From: Pseudonocardia kunmingensis
Lineage (GTDB): Bacteria; Actinomycetota; Actinomycetes; Mycobacteriales; Pseudonocardiaceae
Assembly: GCF_006716445.1 (NCBI RefSeq)
Contig: NZ_VFPA01000005.1
Span: 186,001 to 250,000, forward strand
Length of the DNA: 64,000 nt
Direction of reading: 5' to 3'
Numbering within the stretch: position 1 is the first letter of the stretch; every line of letters begins with the position of its first letter. Shown here piece after piece: positions 15,994-27,065 of this stretch. The position numbers were made by a program, and so were the translations under genes. The notes below the pieces were generated by a model. The model was given only the letters and a program-made list of their open reading frames with translations. It made no database searches and was not told the origin of the DNA.

Positions 15994-16770
15994 TCAGACG
16001 CCGATGGCGTGGAAGCCCCCGTCGGCCCACACCATCGAGCCCGTGGTGGCGGGCATCCAGTCCGAGAGCATCGCGCAGACCGTCTTCGCCACCGGCGTCG
16101 GGTCGTTCACGTCCCAGCCCAGCGGCGCGCGGCCGTCCCACGCGTCCTCGAACGCCGCGAACCCGGGGATCGACTTGGCGGCCATCGTGCGGACCGGGCC
16201 CGCCGCGCACAGGTTCACCCGGATGCCCTTCGGGCCGAGGTCACGCGCCAGGTAGCGGGTGACCGACTCGAGCGTCGACTTCGCGACGCCCATCCAGTCG
16301 TAGGCGGGCCAGGCCTGGCGGTTGTCGAAGTCCATGCCGACGATCGAGCTGCCCGGTCCCAGCAGCGGCAGCAGCGCGGTCGACAGCGACTTGAACGAGT
16401 ACGCGCTCACCTGGATGGTCTGCGCGACGTCCTCCCACGGGGCGTTCAGGAAAGCGCCCTCGCCCAGGCAGGACGCCGGCGCGAAGCCGATGGAGTGCAG
16501 CACGCCGTCCAGGCGGGGGTCGTCACCCAGGTGCGGCGAGACGCGCTCGACGAGGGTGTCCAGGTGCTCGGAGTTGGCCACGTCCAGCTCGACGACCGGC
16601 GCCTCCTGCGGCAGTCGCTGCGCGATCCGCTCGACCAGCCGCAGCCGGCCGAAGCCGGTGAGCACCACCTGCGCGCCCTGCTCCTGCGCCACCTTAGCGA
16701 CGTGGAATCCCAGCGACGCGTCGGTGATCACACCGGTGATGAGCAGGCGCTTGCCGTCGAGCAGTCCCAT
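15994..16770 (-). CDS. inhA: Enoyl-ACP reductase (NADH), InhA orthologue
   Basis: 258 aa. Reduces trans-2-enoyl-ACP in the last step of the FAS-II cycle. The NADH fold begins LDGKRLLITGVITDASLGFHVA, characteristic of FabI/InhA rather than classical SDRs. Catalytic Tyr157 and Lys164 lie in YDWMGVAKSTLE, one position from Tyr158/Lys165 of M. tuberculosis InhA, and Ser93 in LHSIGF matches the isoniazid-resistance residue Ser94. The gene follows fabG after 29 nt, the same order as mycobacterial mabA-inhA. Pseudonocardia species are generally reported to lack mycolic acids, so the pathway here would make ordinary long-chain acids (inference). Confidence 0.92.
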   Translation of the reverse strand: MGLLDGKRLLITGVITDASLGFHVAKVAQEQGAQVVLTGFGRLRLVERIAQRLPQEAPVVELDVANSEHLDTLVERVSPHLGDDPRLDGVLHSIGFAPASCLGEGAFLNAPWEDVAQTIQVSAYSFKSLSTALLPLLGPGSSIVGMDFDNRQAWPAYDWMGVAKSTLESVTRYLARDLGPKGIRVNLCAAGPVRTMAAKSIPGFAAFEDAWDGRAPLGWDVNDPTPVAKTVCAMLSDWMPATTGSMVWADGGFHAIGV

Positions 16771-16799
16771 GGAAGCCTTCCGAGATCGTGGTGGAGGGG

Positions 16800-17510
16800 T
16801 CAGTGGCCCATGCCGAGGCCGCCGTCGACGGGGATCACTGCTCCCGTGACGTACCCGGCGTCCTCGGAGCCCAGCCAGGTGACGGCGGAGGCGATCTCGC
16901 GGGCGTCGGCGTAGCGGCCCAGCGGGACCTGGCCGAGGATCTCGGCGCGGCGCGCGTCGGGCAGCGCGCGGGTCATGTCGGTGTCGACGAACCCGGGCGC
17001 CACGACGTTGGCCGTGATGCCGCGCGAGCCGAGCTCCCGGGCGATCGAGCGGGCGAGCCCGACGAGGCCGGACTTGGACGCGGCGTAGTTCACCTGCCCG
17101 GCCGAGCCGGTGAGCCCGACGACGCTCGAGATGAAGATCATCCGCCCGCTCTTGGCCTTCAGCATGCCCCGCGAGGCCCGCTTGGCCACCCGGTAGGCCG
17201 CGGTGAGGTTGGCGTCGATGACCTTCGTGAACGAGTCCTCGCTCATTCGCATGAGCAGGGTGTCGTCGTTCATCCCGGCGTTGGAGACGAGCACCTGGAC
17301 CGGCCCGTGCTTCTCCTCCACCTCGCTGAACGCGGCATCCACGGCCGCGGCGTCGGTGACGTCGCACTGCACGGGCAGCAGCTCCGCGGGCAGGCCGTCG
17401 GCGCCGCTGCGGTGGGTCACCGCCACCTGGTCACCCTGCGCCGCGAACGCCTTCGCGATCGCGAGCCCGATACCGCGGTTGCCTCCGGTCACCAGCACGC
17501 TGCGTCCCAC
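16800..17510 (-). CDS. fabG: 3-oxoacyl-ACP reductase (MabA/FabG1 orthologue)
   Basis: 236 aa, NADPH-dependent FAS-II ketoacyl reductase. Classical SDR motifs are VTGGNRGIGLAIAKAF (residues 8-23), VSNAGMNDD, catalytic Ser in IFISSVVGLTG and Tyr-x-x-x-Lys in VNYAASKSG. The C-terminal VTGAVIPVDGGLGMGH is the usual FabG ending. The GTG start at 17510 follows GGTGAG. It is cotranscribed with inhA and preceded at 57 nt by the VWA gene, an arrangement conserved in mycobacteria (Rv1481-Rv1485). Confidence 0.92.
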   Translation of the reverse strand: MGRSVLVTGGNRGIGLAIAKAFAAQGDQVAVTHRSGADGLPAELLPVQCDVTDAAAVDAAFSEVEEKHGPVQVLVSNAGMNDDTLLMRMSEDSFTKVIDANLTAAYRVAKRASRGMLKAKSGRMIFISSVVGLTGSAGQVNYAASKSGLVGLARSIARELGSRGITANVVAPGFVDTDMTRALPDARRAEILGQVPLGRYADAREIASAVTWLGSEDAGYVTGAVIPVDGGLGMGH

Positions 17511-17566
17511 GCGCTCACCCTATGGGCCCGCGGGTCCGGCGGGCGACCCCGGCCCGCCCAACCCGG

Positions 17567-18553
17567 TCAGGGCAGTCGGCGGCCCAGGGCCAGGCCTGCG
17601 CCGAGCCCCGCCACCAGGAGCAGGGCGCCCCCGGCCATCCACGGTCTGCTGGTGTCGACGCGGCGGACCTCGTAGCCGATCTGCTCGCCCAGCTCCGCGT
17701 AGACCTGCCGCAGCTCGTCCTCGCTCGCCGCGGTGAAGAACTGGCCGCCGGACAGGTCCGCGATCTGGCGCATCGACGCGTCGTCGACCGCCACCGGCGT
17801 CCGCTCCCCCGGGTTGATCTCGATGGTGCCGTAGTCGGTGCCGAACGAGATCGTCGAGACCGGGATCCCGGCCTCGGACGCCGCCCGCGCCGCCGTGAAC
17901 GCCCCGCGCGGCTCCTCCTCGGGCATGACACCGCCCGGGACGGTCTGCTTGCCGTCGCTCATCAGCACGATCCGCGCCGGCGGCGGCCCCTCGGCCGCGG
18001 CGCCCGCGATCGCCTGGGAGAACGTCTCCACCGACTGCATCGCGGCGAAGATCGCCTCGCCGGTGGCCGTGGACTCCGACAGCTTCAGCCCGTCGACCGC
18101 CCGCTTCACCGGCGCCCGGTCCGGCGTCGGCGAGACGAGCACGGCAGCGGTGCCCGCGAACGACACCAGCCCGAGGTTGATACCGGGGGTGAGCTGGTCG
18201 GCGAAGTCCTTCGCGGCGACCTGCGCGGCCGCGAGCCGGTTCGGTTCGACGTCGGTGGCCTGCATCGACAGCGACACGTCGATCACCAGGACGACCGTGG
18301 CCCGGTTGCGCGGCACGCGCGCCTCGGCCATCGGCCCGGCCAGCGCGACGGTGAGCACGGCGAGCGCGGCGATCAGCGCGGCGGCGGGCACGTGCCGGTA
18401 CCACCCGGGCCGCTTCGGCGCGACGCGCTCGAGCAGCTCGAGGTTGGTGAACCGGACGGTGTCCCGACGGCGCCTGCGCAGCAGCAGCACGTAGCCGACG
18501 GCCAGCGCGGCCACGACGACCAGCAGCAGCAGCCACCAGGGGTGCGAGAACAT
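17567..18553 (-). CDS. Membrane-anchored VWA-domain protein (Rv1481-like, MoxR partner)
   Basis: 328 aa. TM helices lie near residues 7-26 and 55-72, followed by an extracytoplasmic or cytoplasmic von Willebrand A domain with an intact MIDAS motif DVSLSM (around residue 92), the later Thr region STATGEAIFAA and MSDGKQ. A last TM helix is at the C-terminus (MAGGALLLVAGLGAGLAL). Such proteins act with MoxR AAA+ ATPases and DUF58 proteins, probably as a chaperone system for maturing cell-envelope or metal-dependent targets. The ATG abuts the DUF58 stop codon with zero spacing. Order and size match Rv1479-Rv1481. Confidence 0.88.
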   Translation of the reverse strand: MFSHPWWLLLLVVVAALAVGYVLLLRRRRRDTVRFTNLELLERVAPKRPGWYRHVPAAALIAALAVLTVALAGPMAEARVPRNRATVVLVIDVSLSMQATDVEPNRLAAAQVAAKDFADQLTPGINLGLVSFAGTAAVLVSPTPDRAPVKRAVDGLKLSESTATGEAIFAAMQSVETFSQAIAGAAAEGPPPARIVLMSDGKQTVPGGVMPEEEPRGAFTAARAASEAGIPVSTISFGTDYGTIEINPGERTPVAVDDASMRQIADLSGGQFFTAASEDELRQVYAELGEQIGYEVRRVDTSRPWMAGGALLLVAGLGAGLALGRRLP

Positions 18554-19552
18554 CTAGCGCCCTCCCGACCAGGTGCGCTTGCGGGCGAGCACGAACCGCA
18601 CCACGTCGGCGATCCAGTCCGAGTCGGTGCGCAGGGTCAGGTGGGCCGCGCCGCAGCGCCGCAGCGCCGCCGCCACCTGCTCCCGGTGCTCGGCGGCGGC
18701 CGCCGCGAACTCCCGCGCCAGCAGGGGCGTGATCGTCACCTCGCGCTGCCTGCCCGTCTCGGGGTCGGCGAGCACGACGGTGCCGACGTCGGGCAGCTCG
18801 ACCTCGCGCGGGTCCAGCACCTCCACGGCCAGCAGCTCGTGCCGCGCGGACAGCGCGCGCAGCGCGCGCTCCCACTCCGGCTCGCCGAGGAAGTCCGAGA
18901 TCACGACGGCGAGCCCGCGCCGCCGCGGCGGGCGGCGCAGCTGCTCGATCGCCGCGGCGAGGTCACCCCGCGTGCCCTCCGCGGCGCGCGGCGTGCTCGC
19001 GACGCGTCGCAGCATGCCCTGGGCGTGCACCATGCCGCCGCGGGCCGGGATGCGCACCACCTTCTCGCCGGTCGCGACGATCACCCCGATCCGGTTGCCG
19101 CCACCGCGGGTGAGGTGGGTGACGGCGGCCAGCGCCGCGATGGCGAGGTCCCGCTTCTCGCACGCCGCGGTGCCGAAGTCGAGGCTGGCCGAGAGGTCCA
19201 GCACGACCCAGGTCTCGAGCTCGCGGTCGGCCACCGTCTCCCGCACGTGCGGCTCGGTGGTGCGCGCGGTGACCGCCCAGTCCATGCGGCGCACGTCGTC
19301 GCCGGGCTGGTAGTCGCGCGCCTCGCCCGGCTCGCTGCCCGGACCGGGCACGAGGCCCAGGTGGTTGCCCTGCAGGAGCCCGTCCAGCCGTCCGCGCACG
19401 GCGAGCTCGAGCGTGCGCAGCGCCGCCTCCATCCGGCCGTCCCGGAACGAGGGCGGGGCGGTGGGCACGCGCCGGCGTCCGGGCTCGGGGGCCCCGGCGC
19501 CCGGCCCGCTCTCGGCGGGTGGACGGCCGTCCTGGACCTCCGGGGAGCTCAC
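18554..19552 (-). CDS. DUF58-domain protein (MoxR partner, Rv1480-like)
   Basis: 332 aa. The DUF58 core motif is visible: ARDYQPGDDVRRMDWAVTART, followed by a VWA-like domain with VLDLSASLDFG as a variant MIDAS, then HELLAVEVLDPREVELPDVG. The first 40 residues are Pro/Gly-rich and probably disordered. The GTG start overlaps the moxR stop (GTGA) and its own stop touches the ATG of the VWA gene, so the three are strictly coupled. The proposed role is an adaptor for the MoxR ATPase; no enzyme reaction is known. Confidence 0.88.
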   Translation of the reverse strand: MSSPEVQDGRPPAESGPGAGAPEPGRRRVPTAPPSFRDGRMEAALRTLELAVRGRLDGLLQGNHLGLVPGPGSEPGEARDYQPGDDVRRMDWAVTARTTEPHVRETVADRELETWVVLDLSASLDFGTAACEKRDLAIAALAAVTHLTRGGGNRIGVIVATGEKVVRIPARGGMVHAQGMLRRVASTPRAAEGTRGDLAAAIEQLRRPPRRRGLAVVISDFLGEPEWERALRALSARHELLAVEVLDPREVELPDVGTVVLADPETGRQREVTITPLLAREFAAAAAEHREQVAAALRRCGAAHLTLRTDSDWIADVVRFVLARKRTWSGGR

Positions 19553-20586
19553 GCCGGACTGCTCGCCGGGTACTGCGCCGGCCCGCCCTGCGGACGCGCG
19601 CTGACCTGCGGCAGCGGCACGGTGGCGAGGACCCGCGAGATGATGTGGTCCACCGGAACCTGGTCGGCCACGGCGTCGTAGGAGAGCACGAGCCGGTGGC
19701 GCAGCACGTCGGGCGCGACGTCGAGCACGTCCTGCGGCAGGACGTAGTCCCGGGCCCGGATCAGGGCGAGCGCCCGCGCGGCGCTGACGATGCCCAGGGT
19801 GGCGCGCGGCGACGCCCCGTAGGACACCCAGCCGGCGATGTCGGAGAGGCCGTGCTCGGCAGGCGTGCGGGTGGCGACGACGAGGCGCACCACGTAGTCG
19901 ACGAGGGCGTGGTGCACGAACACCCGCCCCGCGACCTGCTGCAGGCGGGTGAGCTCTGCCGGTTCGATCACCTGCTGCGCGACGGGCGGCTCGGCACCCA
20001 TCCGGTAGACGATCTCCCGCTCCTCCTCCACGCCCGGGTACTCGACGATGAGCTTGAACAGGAAGCGGTCGCGCTGCGCCTCCGGCAGCGGGTAGACGCC
20101 CTCGTTCTCGATCGGGTTCTGCGTGGCGAGCACCAGGAACGGGTCGGGCATCGGGTAGCTGCGGCCACCGATCGACAGGTGCCGCTCCGCCATCACCTCG
20201 AGCATCGCCGACTGCACCTTCGCCGGCGCGCGGTTGATCTCGTCGGCGAGCACGAAGTTGGCGACGACCGGGCCGAGCTCGACGTCGAACTCCTCCCGCC
20301 CCTGCCGGTAGATGCGCGTGCCGAGGATGTCGGCGGGCACCAGGTCGGGCGTGAACTGCAGGCGCGAGAACGTGCCGCCGACGACCTTCGCCACCGTCTC
20401 GACGGCGAGCGTCTTCGCCACCCCCGGCACGCCCTCCAGCAGCAGGTGGCCACGGGCCAGCAGGCCGACGAGCATCCGCTCGACCAGCCGGTCCTGACCG
20501 ACGATCACGCGCTTGATCTCGAAGACGACGCGCTCGAGGCGCTCCCCCTCGTGGGCCGGGCTGGGGACGGACTCCTGGACGCTCAC
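19549..20586 (-). CDS. moxR: MoxR-family AAA+ ATPase
   Basis: 345 aa. Walker A is GVPGVAKT (residues 52-59) and Walker B FVLADEINRAPAKVQSAMLEVM; sensor 1 is VLATQNPIENEG with arginine finger region LPEAQRDRFLF, and a lid domain follows (WVSYGASPRATLGIVSAARAL). MoxR proteins are ATP-driven chaperones assembling protein complexes, often with VWA partners, which follow here. The GTG start at 20586 lies behind GGTGAG. It heads the moxR-DUF58-VWA-fabG-inhA run; a 223-bp gap with hairpins separates it from the RipA-like gene, so it may have its own promoter. Confidence 0.92.
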   Translation of the reverse strand: MSVQESVPSPAHEGERLERVVFEIKRVIVGQDRLVERMLVGLLARGHLLLEGVPGVAKTLAVETVAKVVGGTFSRLQFTPDLVPADILGTRIYRQGREEFDVELGPVVANFVLADEINRAPAKVQSAMLEVMAERHLSIGGRSYPMPDPFLVLATQNPIENEGVYPLPEAQRDRFLFKLIVEYPGVEEEREIVYRMGAEPPVAQQVIEPAELTRLQQVAGRVFVHHALVDYVVRLVVATRTPAEHGLSDIAGWVSYGASPRATLGIVSAARALALIRARDYVLPQDVLDVAPDVLRHRLVLSYDAVADQVPVDHIISRVLATVPLPQVSARPQGGPAQYPASSPA

Positions 20587-20670
20587 GACCCCATCTCACC
20601 TCGCGGACCGTGAGACGCCGGTGAACCGGCCCTCTCCCGTCGTTGCCCGCCGCCGCGGTAGCGGCGAGCG

Positions 20671-20715
20671 GTCAACGAAAGGGAGACGTTTCGTAGGCGT
20701 CAATGATTCGTTGAC
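20671..20715. repeat. Nested GTCAACGAA inverted repeats
   Basis: GTCAACGAA (20671-20679) is inverted as TTCGTTGAC (20707-20715). Inside lies ACGAAA-N8-TTTCGT (20675-20694), and 20699-20715 is a dyad GTCAA-N7-TTGAC. The same 17-mer, differing by one base, recurs at 25395. It is upstream of moxR and could be an operator or part of a mobile repeat. Confidence 0.5.
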
Positions 20716-20747
20716 ACCAGAAGTGGTCGGAGAGCGGCTCTCACCCC

Positions 20748-20796
20748 GACGAACGGCACTCTCGCCGGTACCTAGCCGACGAAAGTGCCGTTCGTC
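20748..20796. repeat. GACGAACGGCAC hairpin repeat, copy 1
   Basis: Arms 20748-20767 and 20777-20796 pair at 18 of 20 positions around the 9-nt loop GTACCTAGC. Nearly identical to the copy at 53057. It lies just behind the stop of the RipA-like gene and may terminate it. Confidence 0.75.
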
Positions 20797-20809
20797 ATGC
20801 GAATCCCGC

Positions 20810-22129
20810 TCAGAGCACGCGGGTGGCCTCGGGCAGCAAGTCCTTCGTGCGCAGCGGGACGACCCGGACGCTGGCACCGGTGTACGGGGCTTCGATCATC
20901 TTCCCGTCACCCACGTACATCGCCACGTGGTGGATCGGGTCGCCGCCGTCCTGGTAGAACACCATGTCCCCGGGGCGCAGGTCGTCGATCGACACCTTGC
21001 GGCCCGCATGGAACTGGTTGCGGCTCACCCGCGGCAGGTCCACGCCCACGCCGTTGAAGGCGTAGAGCATCAGCCCCGAGCAGTCGAAGCCGACGCGGTC
21101 GAGCGGTGAGCCGAACGCGTCCGGGATCCCGGTGCTCGGCCCGCGGCCGGTGCCCCCTCCCCAGACGTACTGCACGCCGACCTGCGACATCGCACGGTCG
21201 ATCACGCGCTGCACGGCCGCGCTCCCCCGCAACCCGGACGACCGCTCGTGCGTGGCCAGCCGCGCCGTCGCCGCCGCGCGTTCGGCGCGTTCGCGTGCGA
21301 CCCGCTCGGCCTCGATCCGGCGCTGCCAGTCGGCGAACCGCTCGCGCTGCGCGCGCAGCCCGGCGTCGGCCGACTCGGCGGCCGCGAGCAGCTGCTGCAC
21401 CCGCTCGCGCTGCGCGGCCACACCCGCGAGCTTCTCGGCCTGGACGCGCGCCGCCTCCTGCGCCGCCGCCAGCGCCTCGTCGGCCACGCTCTTGGCCGTC
21501 TCGGCCTTCGCCTCGAGGTCCCGGGCCTCCTCCAGCGCGGCACGGGCGGCCGAGTCGGCGTTGGCCTTGTCGACGCGCGCCCGCTCCAGCCCGTCCTGCG
21601 CCTGCAGCTGCTCCCGCGCGATGAGGTCGGCGTACTCGGCGCGCGCGAGGAAGTCCTCGGGACCGCTGGCGTCGGTGAGCAGGCCGAGCGGACCGGTGTC
21701 GAGCCCCTGCTGGTAGGTGACGGCGACGAAGTCGTCCAGCCGCGCCCGGGCCTCGTCGATCGCCACGGTCGCGGCCTCGGTCTGCACGCGGGCGTCGCGC
21801 GCCCGTGCGGCCGCGGCGTCCGCGGCGCTCTGGGCGGCCCGCAGGTCCGCGAGCGCCGCGGAGGCGTTCTCGCGCTGTGACGCCAGCGCGATCTGCAGGT
21901 CGTCGGCCTGGTCGTCGAGGGCCGCCAGCTCGGCGGTCAGCCGCGCCACCTCGCCGGCCCGCCCGGCCACGCTCTCCTGGCTGCGCCGCAGATCGTCGTC
22001 GCTGGGGTTCGGTGGCGGTGGCGGCTCCTGCGCGAAGGCCGTCGTTCCGCTCAGCAGCCCGATCAGCAGGACCAGCACGAGGACGCGCACGGAGCGGCGC
22101 CCGGATGCCTGCACGAGACCGACCTCCAT
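20810..22129 (-). CDS. Secreted NlpC/P60 peptidoglycan endopeptidase (RipA-like)
   Basis: 439 aa. A signal peptide (RRSVRVLVLVLLIGLLSGTTAFAQ, cleaved near residue 34) and a Pro-rich spacer lead into a long coiled coil (about 45-320, Ala/Glu/Arg heptads) that autoinhibits or positions the enzyme. The C-terminal NlpC/P60 domain follows, with catalytic Cys350 in GFDCSGLM, His401 in IHHVAMYVG and a polar third residue near IEAP. Such enzymes cut the D-Glu to meso-DAP bond of stem peptides during cell separation. Placement between acn and moxR matches RipA/RipB in mycobacteria; here there is one gene, not two. ATG 22129 follows a purine-rich leader. Confidence 0.9.
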   Translation of the reverse strand: MEVGLVQASGRRSVRVLVLVLLIGLLSGTTAFAQEPPPPPNPSDDDLRRSQESVAGRAGEVARLTAELAALDDQADDLQIALASQRENASAALADLRAAQSAADAAAARARDARVQTEAATVAIDEARARLDDFVAVTYQQGLDTGPLGLLTDASGPEDFLARAEYADLIAREQLQAQDGLERARVDKANADSAARAALEEARDLEAKAETAKSVADEALAAAQEAARVQAEKLAGVAAQRERVQQLLAAAESADAGLRAQRERFADWQRRIEAERVARERAERAAATARLATHERSSGLRGSAAVQRVIDRAMSQVGVQYVWGGGTGRGPSTGIPDAFGSPLDRVGFDCSGLMLYAFNGVGVDLPRVSRNQFHAGRKVSIDDLRPGDMVFYQDGGDPIHHVAMYVGDGKMIEAPYTGASVRVVPLRTKDLLPEATRVL

Positions 22130-22381
22130 CCGACCCGAGATCACTTCAGGAGCGATCGCACTGTGCCACTGGAGGGCGCGATGCACCTGCCGCCACACCC
22201 GTACCGGGGGCAACTTCCACCACATGGGTGGATCGCGAGGGGCGCGGGGGCGACTCGACCGGCTAGCCGGACAAGCGTACTGTTTAGGAGTGCGGGGCCC
22301 GCCGTACCGGGAACGTGTCGGTGCGCCAGACTCCGGGCAACCCGACCGAGAGCGCCCACCACCGCCAGGAGGACAGTCCAC
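22130..22381. other. Divergent promoter region of the RipA-like gene and acnA
   Basis: 252 bp without a gene. On the acnA side TACTGTTTAGGAG (about 22277-22289) is the only AT-rich -10-like patch. On the rip side I looked for a c-di-AMP (ydaO) riboswitch, which often precedes nlpC/P60 genes in Actinobacteria, and did not find its conserved blocks. Confidence 0.35.
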
Positions 22382-25210
<2,829 letters not shown>

Positions 25211-25223
25211 GGGTCCCCGCCCC

Positions 25224-25266
25224 ACGGAGCCCCGCGTCCCGGCGGTGTCGGGACGCGGGGCTCCGT
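25224..25266 (+). terminator. Intrinsic terminator-like hairpin after acnA
   Basis: A perfect 18-bp GC-rich stem (ACGGAGCCCCGCGTCCCG and its complement) with a 7-nt loop GCGGTGT, 14 nt after the acnA stop. No U-tract, as is common in high-GC Actinobacteria. Confidence 0.75.
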
Positions 25267-25288
25267 CGCGTCCGGGCACGGCCGCCGG

Positions 25289-25356
25289 TCGCACACCGAT
25301 AGCAGCGCTCCCACACCGACTGCAGTCGGTGTGGGAGCGCTGCTATCGGTGTGCGA
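25289..25356. repeat. CACACCGA-type palindromic repeat, copy B (perfect)
   Basis: A perfect 68-bp palindrome, 34-nt arms meeting at CTGCAG (25320-25325). Unit order is CACACCGA, 12-nt spacer, CACACCGAC, then the mirror image. It lies between the acnA terminator and tauE. Confidence 0.9.
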
Positions 25357-25394
25357 GCGCTGGTGGTCATCGATTCGTTGCCGATCGGAGGGCG

Positions 25395-25411
25395 TCAATC
25401 ATTCGTTGACA
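25395..25411. repeat. GTCAA-N7-TTGAC dyad, second copy
   Basis: GTCAATCATTCGTTGAC differs by one base from 20699-20715. It is 23 nt upstream of the tauE start and 39 bp past palindrome copy B, so it may be an operator or part of the same repeat cassette. Confidence 0.5.
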
Positions 25412-25433
25412 ACGGGGGAACTAGGGTGGGGCG

Positions 25434-26144
25434 GTGATGCTCGCCCTCGCCGGGCTCGTGGTCCTGCTCGGTGCCCTCGTGCAGGGCACGGTCGGCTTCG
25501 GGATCGGCCTCGTCGCGGCACCGCTCCTGGCGATCATCGACCCGGCGCTCGTGCCCGTGCCGATGCTGCTGCTCGGCACCGCGCACGCCGCGCTCGGGCT
25601 GGTGCGCGAGCACGGGCACACCGACTGGCCCGGCGTCGGCTGGGCGCTGCTCGGACGGCTGCCGGGTACCGTGCTCGGCGTCCTCGCGGTGGCGCTGCTG
25701 CCGCCGCGGTGGTTCGCGGTGGTCGTGGCGGCGACGGTCCTGGTCTGCGTCGCGCTGTCGCTCGTGCGCTGGCACCCCCGGCCGACGGCACCCGCGCTGC
25801 TCGTGGCCGGCCTCGTCTCCGGCACCGGCGGCACCGCGTCCGGGATCGGCGGGCCGCCGGTCGCCCTGCTCTACCAGAACGCCGCCGGGCCACGGGTGCG
25901 CGCGACGCTCGGCGCGTACTTCACCGCAGGCTCGCTGGTCTCCCTCGCCGGCCTCGCCGCGGGCGGCGAGTTCACCGTCGACGCGCTCCGGGCCGCTGCC
26001 GTCCTGCTCCCGTTCATGGTCGTCGGCTTCGCGGTGTCCTCCCCCGCCCGCCGCCTGCTGGACCGAGGCTGGACCCGCCCGGCCGTGCTGGCACTGGCGA
26101 GTGCGGGCGCTCTCGCGCTGCTGGGGCAGGCGGCGCTCGGCTGA
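25434..26144 (+). CDS. TauE/SafE-family sulfite/anion exporter-like membrane protein
   Basis: 236 aa, very hydrophobic, with about seven to eight TM segments. Two half-repeats carry the family glycine motifs: GALVQGTVGFGIGLVAAPLLAIIDP in the first half and GLVSGTGGTASGIGGPPVALLY in the second. Members export sulfite, sulfoacetate or other small organosulfur or organic anions. GTG 25434 is followed at once by ATG 25437; either may start. A TAGGGT box a few nt before the start could give a leaderless transcript. The gene stands alone, convergent with the RraA-like gene. Confidence 0.8.
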   Translation: MMLALAGLVVLLGALVQGTVGFGIGLVAAPLLAIIDPALVPVPMLLLGTAHAALGLVREHGHTDWPGVGWALLGRLPGTVLGVLAVALLPPRWFAVVVAATVLVCVALSLVRWHPRPTAPALLVAGLVSGTGGTASGIGGPPVALLYQNAAGPRVRATLGAYFTAGSLVSLAGLAAGGEFTVDALRAAAVLLPFMVVGFAVSSPARRLLDRGWTRPAVLALASAGALALLGQAALG

Positions 26145-26216
26145 GACCGGCCTCGGCGACGCCGGCCCCAGCCGCCTACGGAGCCGGTCCACGTCGAGCC
26201 CGTCCCGGGACCGCAG

Positions 26217-26237
26217 CCCCGGCCGGTCACGCCGGGG
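26217..26237. terminator. Small hairpin between convergent tauE and RraA-like genes
   Basis: CCCCGGC (26217-26223), loop CGGTCAC, GCCGGGG (26231-26237): a perfect 7-bp GC stem in the convergent gap 26145-26291. Possibly a bidirectional terminator. Confidence 0.4.
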
Positions 26238-26291
26238 GCGGTGCGGACCTCGACGACGGGGAGCTCCCCCGCGGCTCGACGCGGACGGCCC

Positions 26292-27065
26292 TCACGGCCG
26301 GGTGGCGCCCGACGGGAGGGTCGACCCGTTGGCCTGGGCCCGCCGCCACTCCTCGTACTCCGGGCGGGCCTCGTCCGACAGCGGGTAGTACCGGCGCAGG
26401 TCGCCGCCCTCGGCGAGCTTGATCCGGGAGAACTCCTCCCACTCGGCGTGCGCGCCCGCGATCTCGAGCAGCTTCGGGGCCAGCGCGATCGGCACCACCA
26501 CGGCGCCGTCGTCGTCGGCGATCACGATGTCGCCCGGCACCACGACGGTGCCGCCGCACGCGACCGGCACGTTCACCGCGGTGGGCACGATGCCGGTCTG
26601 GGTGTGGAAGTTGGGCGTGGTGCCCCGCAGCCACATCCCGATGCCGAGCGCGGACGCGTCGGCGAAGTCGCGGATGCAGCCGTCGACGACGATCCCCTTG
26701 CCGCCGCGGCCCGCGAAGTAGGTGAGCATCATCTCGCCGAAGATGCCGCTGGTCATGTCCCCGCGGGCGTCGACGACCACGATGTCGCCCGGCTGCGTGT
26801 GGTAGAGGACCTGCCGGTGCAGCTGCCGCTCCGGCTGGCTGTACTCGTCGACCGGGTAGAGGTCCTCGCGCTTCGGCAGGCACTGCAGGGTCAACGCGGG
26901 GCCCGCCACGCGCACCCCGGGCGTCCGGCAGACCGGGCCGGCGATGTGGGCGCTGCGGATGCCGAACTGCTTGGACAGCTCACTGCTGGCCGTGGCGCTC
27001 CCGATGCGCTCCAGCCCGGCGACGATCTCGGGGTCGGGTCGGACGATGTCCGGTGTCTCCACCAT
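26292..27065 (-). CDS. RraA-like/HMG-aldolase-type protein (demethylmenaquinone methyltransferase-like fold)
   Basis: 257 aa. The family shows in TASSELSKQFGIRS, the PGDIVVVDARGDMTSGIFGEMM segment, and GKGIVVDGCIRDFADASALG, which holds the Arg-Asp pair used in 4-hydroxy-4-methyl-2-oxoglutarate/oxaloacetate aldolases; GDIVIADDDGAVVVP follows. True E. coli RraA regulates RNase E, but actinobacterial members are more often aldolases or decarboxylases. An approximately 40-residue C-terminal extension (GAHAEWEEFSRIKLAEGGDL and on) is typical of the RraA-like dehydratase/aldolase clade. No pathway partner sits next to it; the upstream 192 bp separates it from the egt operon. Substrate unassigned. 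Confidence 0.8.
   Translation of the reverse strand: MVETPDIVRPDPEIVAGLERIGSATASSELSKQFGIRSAHIAGPVCRTPGVRVAGPALTLQCLPKREDLYPVDEYSQPERQLHRQVLYHTQPGDIVVVDARGDMTSGIFGEMMLTYFAGRGGKGIVVDGCIRDFADASALGIGMWLRGTTPNFHTQTGIVPTAVNVPVACGGTVVVPGDIVIADDDGAVVVPIALAPKLLEIAGAHAEWEEFSRIKLAEGGDLRRYYPLSDEARPEYEEWRRAQANGSTLPSGATRP

Noticed and set aside
22130..22250. c-di-AMP (ydaO) riboswitch before the RipA-like gene
   Set aside because: Expected from other Actinobacteria, but the conserved aptamer blocks were not found on the minus strand.
25407..25428. Sigma-70 promoter with TTGACA for tauE
   Set aside because: TTGACA is followed by TAGGGT after only 10 nt, too short a spacer; the TTGACA is part of the GTCAA/TTGAC dyad.
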